Made by a program: the position numbers and the translations under genes
Shown: piece by piece, positions 1-6,646 of the stretch
Layout: each line of letters begins with the position of its first letter
Position numbering within the stretch: position 1 is the stretch's first letter
The notes under the pieces: generated by a model
Told to the model about the DNA's origin: nothing
The model's database searches: none
Seen by the model: only the letters and a program-made list of their open reading frames with translations
Source of the DNA: Caldifarciminota bacterium
GTDB lineage: Bacteria; Hydrothermota; Tepidihabitantia; B3-TA06; JALVRC01
DNA length: 8,554 bases
Direction: 5' to 3'
Assembly (NCBI GenBank): GCA_027025255.1
Contig: JALVRC010000067.1
Location: forward strand, 1 to 8,554

Positions 1-19
1 ATATAATATCATCGCTTTA

Positions 20-40
20 AAAAAATAGCATCTATTTTTT
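20..40. repeat. Perfect 9-bp inverted repeat upstream of the fmdB-type promoter
   Basis: AAAAAATAG at 20-28 and CTATTTTTT at 32-40 are perfect inverted copies separated by CAT. The stem is almost all A/T and ends in a run of six T on the plus strand. It could be a weak intrinsic terminator for a gene to the left of the window, or an operator or A-tract upstream element about 17 bases before the -35 box. Composition alone makes short A/T inverted repeats fairly likely here, so the function is unproven. Confidence 0.35.
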
Positions 41-57
41 ATAAATGAATTTATTAC

Positions 58-92
58 TTGACTTTACTTAAATTTTAACTATAATACTATTT
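58..92 (+). promoter_or_regulatory. Promoter of the fmdB-porV-yhaM-rsmG-folK operon (predicted leaderless)
   Basis: The -35 box is TTGACT (58-63) and the -10 box is a perfect TATAAT (80-85), with a 16-base spacer. Only seven bases (86-92) lie between the -10 box and the ATG at 93. A normal start point about 7 bases after the -10 box would fall at or next to the A of the ATG, so the mRNA would have essentially no 5' leader and no room for a Shine-Dalgarno sequence; none is seen. The CTTGACTTTAC core is identical in the clpB promoter. Confidence 0.75.
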
Positions 93-335
93 ATGCCAGT
101 ATATGAATATAAATGTAAAAGATGTGGTTATAGATTTGAAAAATATCAAAAGATGAGTGACCCACGAGAAACAACATGTCCTGAATGTGGAGGCGAGGTT
201 ATAAGACTTATAAGCGGAGGAGCTGGTTTAATCTTTAAAGGCTCCGGGTTTTATATTACTGATTATAAGAAAAAACCTTTACCTGAAAGCAAAAAAGAAC
301 ATCTTCCACAAAAATCTTCAAAAAAGGACACATAA
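93..335 (+). CDS. FmdB-type small zinc ribbon protein
   Basis: This is an 80-residue protein of the FmdB family (named after a putative formamidase regulator); the true role of most members is unknown. The N-terminus MPVYEYKC is the usual family opening. Two CxxC knuckles, C8-x2-C11 and C29-x2-C32, should bind one zinc ion. The segment FKGSGFYITDY near residues 48-58 is the second family hallmark, and a lysine-rich, probably disordered tail follows. Length is normal. It is the first gene of its operon and probably starts from a leaderless mRNA. Its TAA stop shares one base with the next gene's ATG, implying translational coupling. The family call is firm; a regulatory role is only the historical label. 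Confidence 0.87.
   Translation: MPVYEYKCKRCGYRFEKYQKMSDPRETTCPECGGEVIRLISGGAGLIFKGSGFYITDYKKKPLPESKKEHLPQKSSKKDT
323..328 (+). promoter_or_regulatory. Shine-Dalgarno sequence for the PorV-like gene
   Basis: AAAGGA lies six bases before the ATG at 335, inside the last codons of the FmdB-type gene. It supports the 335 start over any upstream position; the reading frame is open only back to a TGA at 284-286 and has no better start codon in between. Confidence 0.6.
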
Positions 336-1195
336 TGATTTATTTATTTATTTTTTCCTCCATTTACGAGCTTAACGGAGTAAAGGACGCTTTAATAGAA
401 GCAAGAGCAGGTAGTGGCATAGCTTCTGTTAACAACGGGCTATTAAACCCAGCAGGAATTACATATCTTAATAGAACTATAGGATTTACCCATCAAATAT
501 ATTATGATTTTATTCAAAGAGGAAATATTTTTTATTCCTACAAAGCAGGTAGTTTTAGCTTTTCATTTCCCTTACAGTACCTTTATACAGAAATGGAGAA
601 AACTGGTCCTAATAATGAAAAACTTGGTAGATTCTCTTACCTATTCCTTGCCCCGGGTATATGTGTAGCATCGCATATAAAATCAATAAATATGGGGTTA
701 GGGATTAATCCTTTTATTAGAACTTCTTCAGGCAATGCAAGTTTTGGAATTGTTTTAAATGCAGGATTAATATATTCCACTCCAATTGACAGCCTCCTCT
801 TAGGACTTTCAGCTAATAATATAGGATATGAAATAAAACCCTTTTTAGAAGAGAGAAGTATCCCTGATATATATGCAACTCTGGGTGTTAAATACTCTGG
901 TATTGAAAAATTCGTTTTTTTCCTGGATTTTGAAACAGGGATAGAAAATATAACGTTTCATACTGGCGGTGAATACCATTTCTCATTTATTTACTTCGTT
1001 ATGGGATATCAAACAGGGATGGAAAGTTTAAAAGAAGAAGGGCCACTTGACCCTCTATCAGGGTTCAGTTTCGGATTGGGGACAAAAAAAATAAAAAACT
1101 TAAGAATCAATTATGCAGTTACTCCATCTTTGATCTTAGGGACACAACATACAGTATCGATTTTTTTTGAGCTATGGAAAAAAGATTCTTTATAA
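335..1195 (+). CDS. PorV/PorQ-like outer-membrane beta-barrel protein
   Basis: This 286-residue protein resembles the PorV/PorQ (FadL-related) barrel family. Near the N-terminus, DALIEARAGSGIASVNNGLLNPAG (residues 18-41, shown here as a family pattern) ends in the NPAG motif. The remainder is alternating hydrophobic and aromatic strands with glycine-rich turns. The end, GTQHTVSIFFELW, resembles the final strand of these barrels and may be the insertion signal. PorV/PorQ act in type IX secretion in Bacteroidota, but many relatives in other phyla have unknown roles and nothing here shows a secretion system. The N-terminus is hydrophobic but short, with no basic residue before the hydrophobic stretch, so the signal peptide is atypical. 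It overlaps yhaM by 22 bases, and five residues (KKDSL) follow the last aromatic residue. Confidence 0.65.
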   Translation: MIYLFIFSSIYELNGVKDALIEARAGSGIASVNNGLLNPAGITYLNRTIGFTHQIYYDFIQRGNIFYSYKAGSFSFSFPLQYLYTEMEKTGPNNEKLGRFSYLFLAPGICVASHIKSINMGLGINPFIRTSSGNASFGIVLNAGLIYSTPIDSLLLGLSANNIGYEIKPFLEERSIPDIYATLGVKYSGIEKFVFFLDFETGIENITFHTGGEYHFSFIYFVMGYQTGMESLKEEGPLDPLSGFSFGLGTKKIKNLRINYAVTPSLILGTQHTVSIFFELWKKDSL

Positions 1196-2139
1196 ATGAA
1201 CTTAAAGTTGGAGAATACGTAGAGGATGTTTTTTATCTTATAGCGCGCGAATTCAGGAAGAAAAGAAACGGTGAGAAATTTATTGTTTTTCATTTTAAAG
1301 ACAAAACCGGTATAATAGATGGGTTGCTCTGGGATAATATAGAACAAGCTGCACGTATCAATAAAGGAACATTTGTAAAAATCCGCGGTATTGTTAATCA
1401 ATATAAAGATAGAATAAATATTATACTGGACAAAATTGATAGCTTTGATGAAGCTTTAGTCAATAAGGATGATTTTCTTCCTGTTTCTAAAAAAGATATT
1501 GAAGAAATGTTTATTGAACTGCAGGATATAATTACAAGTATTAAACATTCAGATATTAAAAATTTGCTTAAAAACATCTTTTCTGATAAAAACATATCAG
1601 AAAGATTTAAAAGAGCTCCGGCTGGCATTATTGCTCATCATGCCTATATAGGTGGTCTTTTGGAACATACACTGTCAATGGCTCGTATTGGCACTGCCAT
1701 TAAGAGTTATGATATAAACAAAGATCTTCTCTTAGCAGGAATTATACTTCATGATATAGGGAAAATATACGAATATACTTATGATAAGACAATTGATTTT
1801 GACAGCAGAGGGAAATTATTAGGACATATTGTTATTGGGTATGAAATTGTTAAAAAAGCCATAAACGGTTTTGACGCCTTTCCGTCAAGACTGGCTGATA
1901 TGTTATTGCACATGATTTTGTCCCATCATGGTGAACTTGAATTTGGCTCACCTGTAAAACCTCTTTTTAAAGAGGCTGAGATTCTTTATCATATTGATAA
2001 TCTTGATGCAAAGATGCAAATGTTTGAAACAGCAGAAAAAGACACAAAAGAAAATGCAAATTTATGGTCAGATTATCATAGTTTTCTTCAAAGGAAGGTC
2101 CTTATAAGTACAAGATACGAAGAGCTTGATATTCCTTAA
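1174..2139 (+). CDS. yhaM: YhaM-type 3'-5' exoribonuclease (OB fold plus HD domain)
   Basis: This 321-residue protein has the YhaM architecture. Residues about 10-90 form an OB-fold nucleic-acid-binding domain of the tRNA-anti type (GIIDGLLWDN, then RGIVNQYKDRINIILDKI). Residues about 150-290 form an HD metal-dependent phosphohydrolase domain. Likely metal ligands are H165 in GLLEHT, H193-D194 in LHDIGK, H218, H251/H252 in SHHGELEFGSP, and D275 in HIDNLDAK. Length matches the roughly 310-residue family norm. Known members trim RNA, and some single-stranded DNA, from the 3' end with Mn2+. It starts inside the previous gene and has no clear Shine-Dalgarno sequence, so translation is probably coupled. 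rsmG follows after six bases. A generic HD hydrolase is the only alternative. Confidence 0.87.
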   Translation: MEKRFFINELKVGEYVEDVFYLIAREFRKKRNGEKFIVFHFKDKTGIIDGLLWDNIEQAARINKGTFVKIRGIVNQYKDRINIILDKIDSFDEALVNKDDFLPVSKKDIEEMFIELQDIITSIKHSDIKNLLKNIFSDKNISERFKRAPAGIIAHHAYIGGLLEHTLSMARIGTAIKSYDINKDLLLAGIILHDIGKIYEYTYDKTIDFDSRGKLLGHIVIGYEIVKKAINGFDAFPSRLADMLLHMILSHHGELEFGSPVKPLFKEAEILYHIDNLDAKMQMFETAEKDTKENANLWSDYHSFLQRKVLISTRYEELDIP

Positions 2140-2145
2140 CTTCTT

Positions 2146-2766
2146 ATGAGGGAGGAATTAAGAAAACTTAGAAATTTCTTAAAAAAACAGGGGCTAAGAT
2201 TATCCAGAGAAAAGATTGTTTTGATTGATGAATATTATAAAATGATTCTTGAATGGAGTGAAAGAATCAGTCTAATCTCTCATAATGGGATTGAACATTT
2301 CTTTAAATTTCATATTCCTGACAGTATTATACCGACAAGGTACCTAAATACATCCTCTATTGTTGCAGACATTGGGTCTGGTAACGGATTACCTGGTATT
2401 CCTGTCGCTATCATCAGAGATGATTTAAAGGTTTACCTAATAGAATCAAAAAGAAAAAGAGCTGAATTTCTACGAATAGTTATAAAAAACCTCGGACTAA
2501 CTAACACAAAAGTTATTGAAAAAAGGGCTCAAGAGGTATCCTATTTATTTGATTATTTATGCTTCAGGCAGGTAGCCCCTATTGAGAAACTTTTAAAGCT
2601 AAGAAATCTTTTAACTTCTAAAGGCAAAATGCTTTTTTTTAATATATTCTCTGAGGAAAACGTTGAAAAGCTTAATCGCTTAAAAACAAAGTATAAACTG
2701 AATATTGACAGGAAATTAATCAACATTGGTTATGTAAAAAGGATGTATGTTTTTATTGACAAATGA
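2146..2766 (+). CDS. rsmG: 16S rRNA (guanine-527-N7) methyltransferase RsmG (GidB)
   Basis: RsmG transfers a methyl group from S-adenosylmethionine to N7 of G527 in the 530 loop of 16S rRNA. In other bacteria its loss gives low-level streptomycin resistance. The 206-residue product has normal length. The SAM-binding motif is VADIGSGNGLPGIPVAI (residues 73-89). The acidic-loop segment ESKRKRAEFL at 100-109 and the RQVAP segment at 141-145 match the family's ES.xKR.xFL and RAVAP patterns; the usual alanine of RAVAP is glutamine here. The gene starts six bases after yhaM and has no Shine-Dalgarno sequence upstream. A GGGAGGAA stretch lies just after the ATG instead. The end overlaps folK by four bases (ATGA). 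Confidence 0.95.
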   Translation: MREELRKLRNFLKKQGLRLSREKIVLIDEYYKMILEWSERISLISHNGIEHFFKFHIPDSIIPTRYLNTSSIVADIGSGNGLPGIPVAIIRDDLKVYLIESKRKRAEFLRIVIKNLGLTNTKVIEKRAQEVSYLFDYLCFRQVAPIEKLLKLRNLLTSKGKMLFFNIFSEENVEKLNRLKTKYKLNIDRKLINIGYVKRMYVFIDK

Positions 2767-3212
2767 TTATTCTTGGGCTTGGTTCTAATATACTTAAAGG
2801 CTTATTTTTAAAAAAAGCAATAACAGAATTAAACAAGAATAAAATAATAGTGAAGAAAATATCATCGGCTTATATAACTTCTCCAGCTGGATTTCGTTAT
2901 CAACCTCGCTTTCTAAACGCTGTCGCAGAAGTTAATACTAAGTTGAAACCTTTAGAGCTTCTAACACTTATTCAACGCATTGAAAGATATCTTTTAAGAG
3001 TAAGGTTTTTTAAAAATGCCCCCAGAACAATTGACATTGACATACTATTCTACAATGATCTGATAATAAAAACCAGGTCTTTAATTATCCCACATCCAAG
3101 AGCACATCTAAGAAGGTTTGTTATCGTCCCTTTATTAGAATTGTACCCACAATTCATTCATCCTCTTTATAAAAAGCCAATATCAGAATTTTTAGAAAAC
3201 ACTACTGAATAA
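2763..3212 (+). CDS. folK: 2-amino-4-hydroxy-6-hydroxymethyldihydropteridine pyrophosphokinase FolK
   Basis: FolK (HPPK) moves pyrophosphate from ATP to 6-hydroxymethyl-7,8-dihydropterin, the step before dihydropteroate synthase in folate synthesis. The 149-residue product carries the family signatures: LGLGSNI at 4-10, SSAYITSPAG at 34-43, FLNAVAEV at 50-57, and APRTIDIDILFY at 86-97. D91 and D93 are the expected Mg2+-ATP ligands. The segment IPHPRAHLRRFVIVPLLEL (109-127) is also typical. The tryptophan-glycine pair found before PRT in the E. coli enzyme is asparagine-alanine here, a variant I believe other bacterial lineages share. The ATG overlaps the rsmG stop (ATGA). No folP or folB lies in the window; PurN, on the other strand, uses a folate cofactor. 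Confidence 0.94.
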   Translation: MIILGLGSNILKGLFLKKAITELNKNKIIVKKISSAYITSPAGFRYQPRFLNAVAEVNTKLKPLELLTLIQRIERYLLRVRFFKNAPRTIDIDILFYNDLIIKTRSLIIPHPRAHLRRFVIVPLLELYPQFIHPLYKKPISEFLENTTE

Positions 3213-3238
3213 AGCTTTACTATTTTAGTTAAAGGCTT
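3212..3238. terminator. Possible hairpin between convergent folK and lnt
   Basis: AAGC (3212-3215), TTTA (3216-3219) and CTA (3220-3222) can pair with TAG (3226-3228), TAAA (3230-3233) and GCTT (3235-3238). This gives 11 base pairs with a three-base loop and two single-base bulges. It fills the gap between two converging genes, where a shared bidirectional terminator would be expected. Neither strand has a clear T-run after it, and the stem includes both stop codons at its edges, so this is tentative. Confidence 0.35.
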
Positions 3239-4694
3239 AATCTTCAAGAGATTTTTCCCTTTTTTTAAATATTTGCCATAATACAAAAGCGGCAGCAATA
3301 AGTAAATAAATAAATAGAATCTTATCACCTATCACATTATACAAAGTATTATTTAACCTTTTCGGTAATTTGCCATGTATAATCCCCTTTTTAAAAAGTC
3401 CCATTTTTACAGATATTCTTCCATAAGCATCTGCAATAAATGATATCCCATTATTTGCTGAACGTATTACAGGAAGGCCTGATTCTACAGCCCTTAAAAG
3501 AAGAATATGTGCATGCTGATAAGGAGCTGGAGTTTTACCGAACCATCCATCATTTGTAATATTTACAAGTACATCTATCTTTTTTCTTACCCACTTAAGT
3601 GTAATTTCAGGGAAAATTGTTTCAAAACAGATAAGTATCCCGAATCTTGTACGCTTCACCCTTTGAACAACAAATTCTTTCCCTCTGTTCATATGTCCAC
3701 CGCGAACATCAACACTTTTTAAAAAAGGGATTTTATCATCGTACGGTATTGCTTCTCCAAAAGGAGTTAGATGAATCTTGGCATAAGGAGGCGAAATAAA
3801 GTCTCTATTAACTGTAACACAGGCATTATAAACACCATCAGTTTTAAATACAGGCATACCAGTTATAATAGGTGCTTTAAGAGATTTAGAAACCGCAACA
3901 TACATATCTCTATACCTTCCTTCTCTAAATAAATCTGACAGGGTTCCTGTCTCTGGAAGTACTACTACAAAAGGATTGTATTTCTTTGCCAACGATAAAA
4001 GTTTTATCTGGGCTCTTATAAGGCTATCTCTACTCATTCCCCCTTTCATATTGCCAGGGATATTGGGTTGCACAATTACAACGGTTTTATCTGTATATGA
4101 AGTTTTATGATAAATTCTTAATAATCCGAATATAATAGGCAAAGCAATCACAATAATATTTATATAGAGCCATTTATAATCTCTTTCCTTTATTAATTTA
4201 TAAACAAAATAACCGGAAGTTAGAACCCATGAAGAAAGAAGCATTACACCTCCGACTGAGGCAAGTTGAATAAGTATTGGAATCGGGCTTAAAACATTGG
4301 CAAGAATAAACCAGGGAAATCCAGTATCACCAAGTCCCAAAACATATTCAAAAATAGGGAATAGAACTATTATAAACCATTTGTGCCTTTTTGCTATTTT
4401 TAAAGGAATAAACCAATACAAAGAAAGATACAAAAATAGCAATATGACACCGATATAGAGTAGAAATCTCAATGATTGAGGCAAAGGAAAGTTCAGTTTA
4501 AAGAGCCAGAAAAGAGAAGTTATAAACATTGATAAAAGATAGAACAAACCATAAAGAAAAAAGTTCCTTTCATCCATAATAAAGTAGATAGCTGAAATAG
4601 AAAAAAAAATGGAAGGTGCGAGAAAGGTAATATTAAAACTTAAGCCTGTTATGAAACCTGCAAGCAAATAAATTAAAATCTTATGTATCTTCAA
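3237..4694 (-). CDS. lnt: Apolipoprotein N-acyltransferase Lnt
   Basis: Lnt is an inner-membrane enzyme that adds the third acyl chain to the N-terminal cysteine of lipoproteins, normally before Lol export to the outer membrane. Residues 1-195 hold several hydrophobic membrane segments. Residues about 205-445 form the periplasmic nitrilase domain, and a last membrane helix lies at about 458-475. The catalytic Glu-Lys-Cys triad is visible: E248 in VLPETG, K306 in YAKIHLTPFGE and C356 in ILICFE. NITNDGWFG (378-386) is also characteristic. At 485 residues it is near normal length. The start codon is TTG at 4694-4692, inside purN by 14 bases. A strong GAAGGAAGG-type Shine-Dalgarno run six bases upstream supports it, and the next methionine (residue 40) would remove the first helix. 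It is the last gene of the minus-strand operon. Confidence 0.97.
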   Translation of the reverse strand: MKIHKILIYLLAGFITGLSFNITFLAPSIFFSISAIYFIMDERNFFLYGLFYLLSMFITSLFWLFKLNFPLPQSLRFLLYIGVILLFLYLSLYWFIPLKIAKRHKWFIIVLFPIFEYVLGLGDTGFPWFILANVLSPIPILIQLASVGGVMLLSSWVLTSGYFVYKLIKERDYKWLYINIIVIALPIIFGLLRIYHKTSYTDKTVVIVQPNIPGNMKGGMSRDSLIRAQIKLLSLAKKYNPFVVVLPETGTLSDLFREGRYRDMYVAVSKSLKAPIITGMPVFKTDGVYNACVTVNRDFISPPYAKIHLTPFGEAIPYDDKIPFLKSVDVRGGHMNRGKEFVVQRVKRTRFGILICFETIFPEITLKWVRKKIDVLVNITNDGWFGKTPAPYQHAHILLLRAVESGLPVIRSANNGISFIADAYGRISVKMGLFKKGIIHGKLPKRLNNTLYNVIGDKILFIYLLIAAAFVLWQIFKKREKSLED

Positions 4695-5295
4695 CTACTA
4701 CCTTCCTTCCTTCAATTCTGTATTTGTTCTCAAGAACAAGTCTTATAGCTTCTGGATAAATCTTATGCTCCATTTTAAGTATTCTTTGCTTCAAACTTTC
4801 AAGTGTATCATTGTTAAAAACAGGGACAGAAGCCTGTAGAATTATAGGGCCATGATCCATATACTCATCTACAAAATGTACAGTGCAACCCGTTATCTTA
4901 ACACCATAATCCAGGGCTTGTCTTTGAGCATCAAGTCCGGGAAAACTCGGTAATAGAGAAGGATGAATATTTAAAATAGGACGTTTAAATGTCTTTATAA
5001 AACTCCTTTTTATTATTCTCATAAAACCAGCAAGTGCAATAAGTGATATGTCTCTTTTTAATACAGTATCTAAAATCAGATTAGACGCGCTTTTACTAAT
5101 TGTTCCCTTCTTATCTCCTGGATATATGTATTTAGTTTCAATCCCCATCCGGGTAGCTTTTTTTAAAGCTTCTGCATCCTTATTATCAGAGATAACAACA
5201 TCTATTTTAGCAGAAAAAAGTCCGTTTTTTTGCGCCTTAATAATAGATACCATATTTGAGCCTCTTCCAGAAACAAATATAGCTATTTTCTTCAC
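4681..5295 (-). CDS. purN: Phosphoribosylglycinamide formyltransferase PurN
   Basis: PurN (GART) transfers a formyl group from 10-formyltetrahydrofolate to glycinamide ribonucleotide, the third step of purine synthesis, in the cytoplasm. The 204-residue product has all key parts: the phosphate-binding loop VSGRGSNM at 8-15, ALAGFMRI at 87-94, and NIHPSLLPSFPG at 109-120 with catalytic N109 and H111. TGCTVHFVDEYMDHGPI (135-151) contains D147, matching E. coli D144. The start is GTG at 5295, overlapping the transaldolase stop by four bases (GTGA). I see no good Shine-Dalgarno sequence, so reinitiation is likely. lnt begins inside its 3' end. No other purine genes lie here. Confidence 0.97.
   Translation of the reverse strand: MKKIAIFVSGRGSNMVSIIKAQKNGLFSAKIDVVISDNKDAEALKKATRMGIETKYIYPGDKKGTISKSASNLILDTVLKRDISLIALAGFMRIIKRSFIKTFKRPILNIHPSLLPSFPGLDAQRQALDYGVKITGCTVHFVDEYMDHGPIILQASVPVFNNDTLESLKQRILKMEHKIYPEAIRLVLENKYRIEGRKVVVEDT
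4695..4713 (-). promoter_or_regulatory. Strong Shine-Dalgarno run deciding the lnt TTG start
   Basis: On the minus strand GAAGGAAGGAAGG (4713 to 4701) is followed by TAGTAG and then the TTG at 4694. The purine run offers several overlapping AGGA/GAAGG matches to the 16S anti-Shine-Dalgarno end, with about six bases to the start. It lies inside the last codons of purN. It explains how a TTG codon could be used efficiently. Confidence 0.75.
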
Positions 5296-5936
5296 TTATT
5301 TAAATTATTCCAGTCTTGCATAAATTTCTTAAGACCAAGTTCAGTCATTGGATGCTTAATTAAAAGAGTAAATACCCTGTAAGGAATAGTTGCTATATCT
5401 GCTCCAATACGTGCAGCACGTATTACGTGAGACGGATGACGAACGCTTGCGAAGATAATCTCAGTATCATATCCACCTATATCAAAAATTTCCCTTATAT
5501 CCTGAACTACTTCAAGAGCTTCAATTCCGGTATCATCAAGTCTCCCCACAAAAGGGCTAACATATCTTGCTCCGGCTTCCGCTGCAAGTAAGGCCTGAGA
5601 AGGAGAAAAAATCAGCGTCATGTTAACAGGAATGCCTTTTTCCGATAGAGCCCTTGTTGCTTTTAATCCCTCTACTGTAGCTGGTATTTTGATTACAAGG
5701 TAAGGAGAAATTTCTTTAAGTTCTAAAGCCTCAGAGACCATTTCCTCAGGAGTTAAGGAAGTAACCTCAACACTTACCGGCCCCTTTACCATATCACATA
5801 TATTTCTTATAGTATCTTTATTCAAACCACCTTCTTTTGACAACAAAGAGGGGTTAGTAGTAACCCCTGACAAAACCCCCCAGTTGTTTATTTCTTCTAT
5901 TTCTTTTATGTTACCTGTGTCAAGATAAAGCTTCAT
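5292..5936 (-). CDS. tal: Small transaldolase (TalC/FSA subfamily)
   Basis: This 214-residue protein belongs to the short transaldolase/fructose-6-phosphate aldolase family. MKLYLDTGNI at the start and SGVTTNPSLLSKEG at 23-36 are family hallmarks. The Schiff-base lysine is K83 in VIKIPATVEGLKA. NMTLIFSPSQALLAAEAGARYVSPFVGRLDD (105-135, pattern only) forms the far side of the barrel. At the position of E. coli FSA Tyr131 this protein has F129 (SPFVGR), as in known short transaldolases. This favours transfer of a dihydroxyacetone unit in the pentose phosphate pathway over direct fructose-6-phosphate cleavage. Its ATG overlaps the truA stop (ATGA) and has the best Shine-Dalgarno sequence in the window. 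Confidence 0.93.
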   Translation of the reverse strand: MKLYLDTGNIKEIEEINNWGVLSGVTTNPSLLSKEGGLNKDTIRNICDMVKGPVSVEVTSLTPEEMVSEALELKEISPYLVIKIPATVEGLKATRALSEKGIPVNMTLIFSPSQALLAAEAGARYVSPFVGRLDDTGIEALEVVQDIREIFDIGGYDTEIIFASVRHPSHVIRAARIGADIATIPYRVFTLLIKHPMTELGLKKFMQDWNNLNK

Positions 5937-6646
5937 TCTACCTCCTTGTAAAATATGTTTTCTAAAAAAAGCCCGTTTGCAGGAGCAGTTTTTGGCTGAG
6001 GTATTTTTTTTAAAAAAACATCCTCAAGTTCATCAAGGGTGAATTTCCCCAATCCAGCTGCAACAATAAGTCCTACAATTCTTCTTACCATTTTATAAAA
6101 AAAACTTCTCGCTTTTAGGGTTATTACAATATCAGTTCTGTTGAGCTTTTCATATTCAATATCAACTGAAAACCTTATGGGATTATTTTCAAAAGAAAAC
6201 AATGCCCATTGTTTGGGTTCTCTAAGATAAGGAATTATAGCTTCCATAGCCTCTATATTAATATTTTTAATATACCAGAAAAAAAAACGCTTAAACGGAG
6301 AAAACTCCATAGTTATGTAATATTTGTATTCTTTCATAATAGCGTCATATCTGACATGAAAGCTATCATTATCAATTGAGCGTATTAAAATATCTCGTGG
6401 TAGAAAATTATTTAATGCCTTTTTTATTGTATTGTTTGAAAGGTGTGTTTTATAATCAAATTGAAAAAACTGTCTTTTCGCATGAACTCCAGCATCTGTT
6501 CGTGAAGCACCTGTAATTCTTATAGGAGTTTTAAAAATCTTATATAGAGCTGTTTCTATCTCACCTTGAATTGTCCTCTGCTCTAATTGATACTGCCAAC
6601 CGGCATAAGCTGTTCCATCGTATGCAACTATTCCAATATATCTCAT
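5933..6646 (-). CDS. truA: tRNA pseudouridine(38-40) synthase TruA
   Basis: TruA converts uridines 38, 39 and 40 in the tRNA anticodon arm to pseudouridine, which stabilises the arm and helps hold reading frame. The 237-residue product has the family order: VAYDGTAYAGWQYQ at 7-20, RTIQGEIETAL at 24-34, ASRTDAGVHA at 47-56 with catalytic D51, and FFYKMVRRIVG at 182-192. Length is normal. The start ATG overlaps the stop of the EcfT-like gene (ATGA) and has no Shine-Dalgarno sequence, so it probably depends on translation of that gene. In Bacillus and relatives truA also sits directly after ecfT, which helps identify the upstream neighbour. Confidence 0.97.
   Translation of the reverse strand: MRYIGIVAYDGTAYAGWQYQLEQRTIQGEIETALYKIFKTPIRITGASRTDAGVHAKRQFFQFDYKTHLSNNTIKKALNNFLPRDILIRSIDNDSFHVRYDAIMKEYKYYITMEFSPFKRFFFWYIKNINIEAMEAIIPYLREPKQWALFSFENNPIRFSVDIEYEKLNRTDIVITLKARSFFYKMVRRIVGLIVAAGLGKFTLDELEDVFLKKIPQPKTAPANGLFLENIFYKEVE
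5940..5947 (-). promoter_or_regulatory. Consensus Shine-Dalgarno sequence for the transaldolase gene
   Basis: AAGGAGGT reads on the minus strand from 5947 to 5940, three bases before the ATG at 5936 and inside the last codons of truA. It is a full match to the standard anti-Shine-Dalgarno sequence. It shows that this genome uses classical ribosome binding sites inside operons, in contrast to its leaderless operon starts. Confidence 0.85.

Noticed and set aside
1081..1099. A-runs near the end of the PorV-like gene as a programmed frameshift site
   Set aside because: The reading frame continues intact to a family-like C-terminus, and poly-A runs are common in this AT-rich DNA.
1111..1628. Minus-strand open frames at 1111-1401 and 1398-1628
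   Set aside because: They run opposite the PorV-like/yhaM overlap and the yhaM OB-fold region, show no family motifs, and are expected by chance in AT-rich coding DNA.
3507..3722. Plus-strand open frame inside lnt
   Set aside because: It is opposite the catalytic nitrilase domain of lnt and has no recognisable feature.
5048..5323. Plus-strand open frame opposite purN
   Set aside because: purN is intact with all catalytic residues; the reverse frame has no domain signature.
5900..5924. TTGACA on the minus strand inside the transaldolase gene as an internal promoter
   Set aside because: It encodes the conserved LDTGN start of the protein, and no convincing -10 box follows at 16-18 bases.
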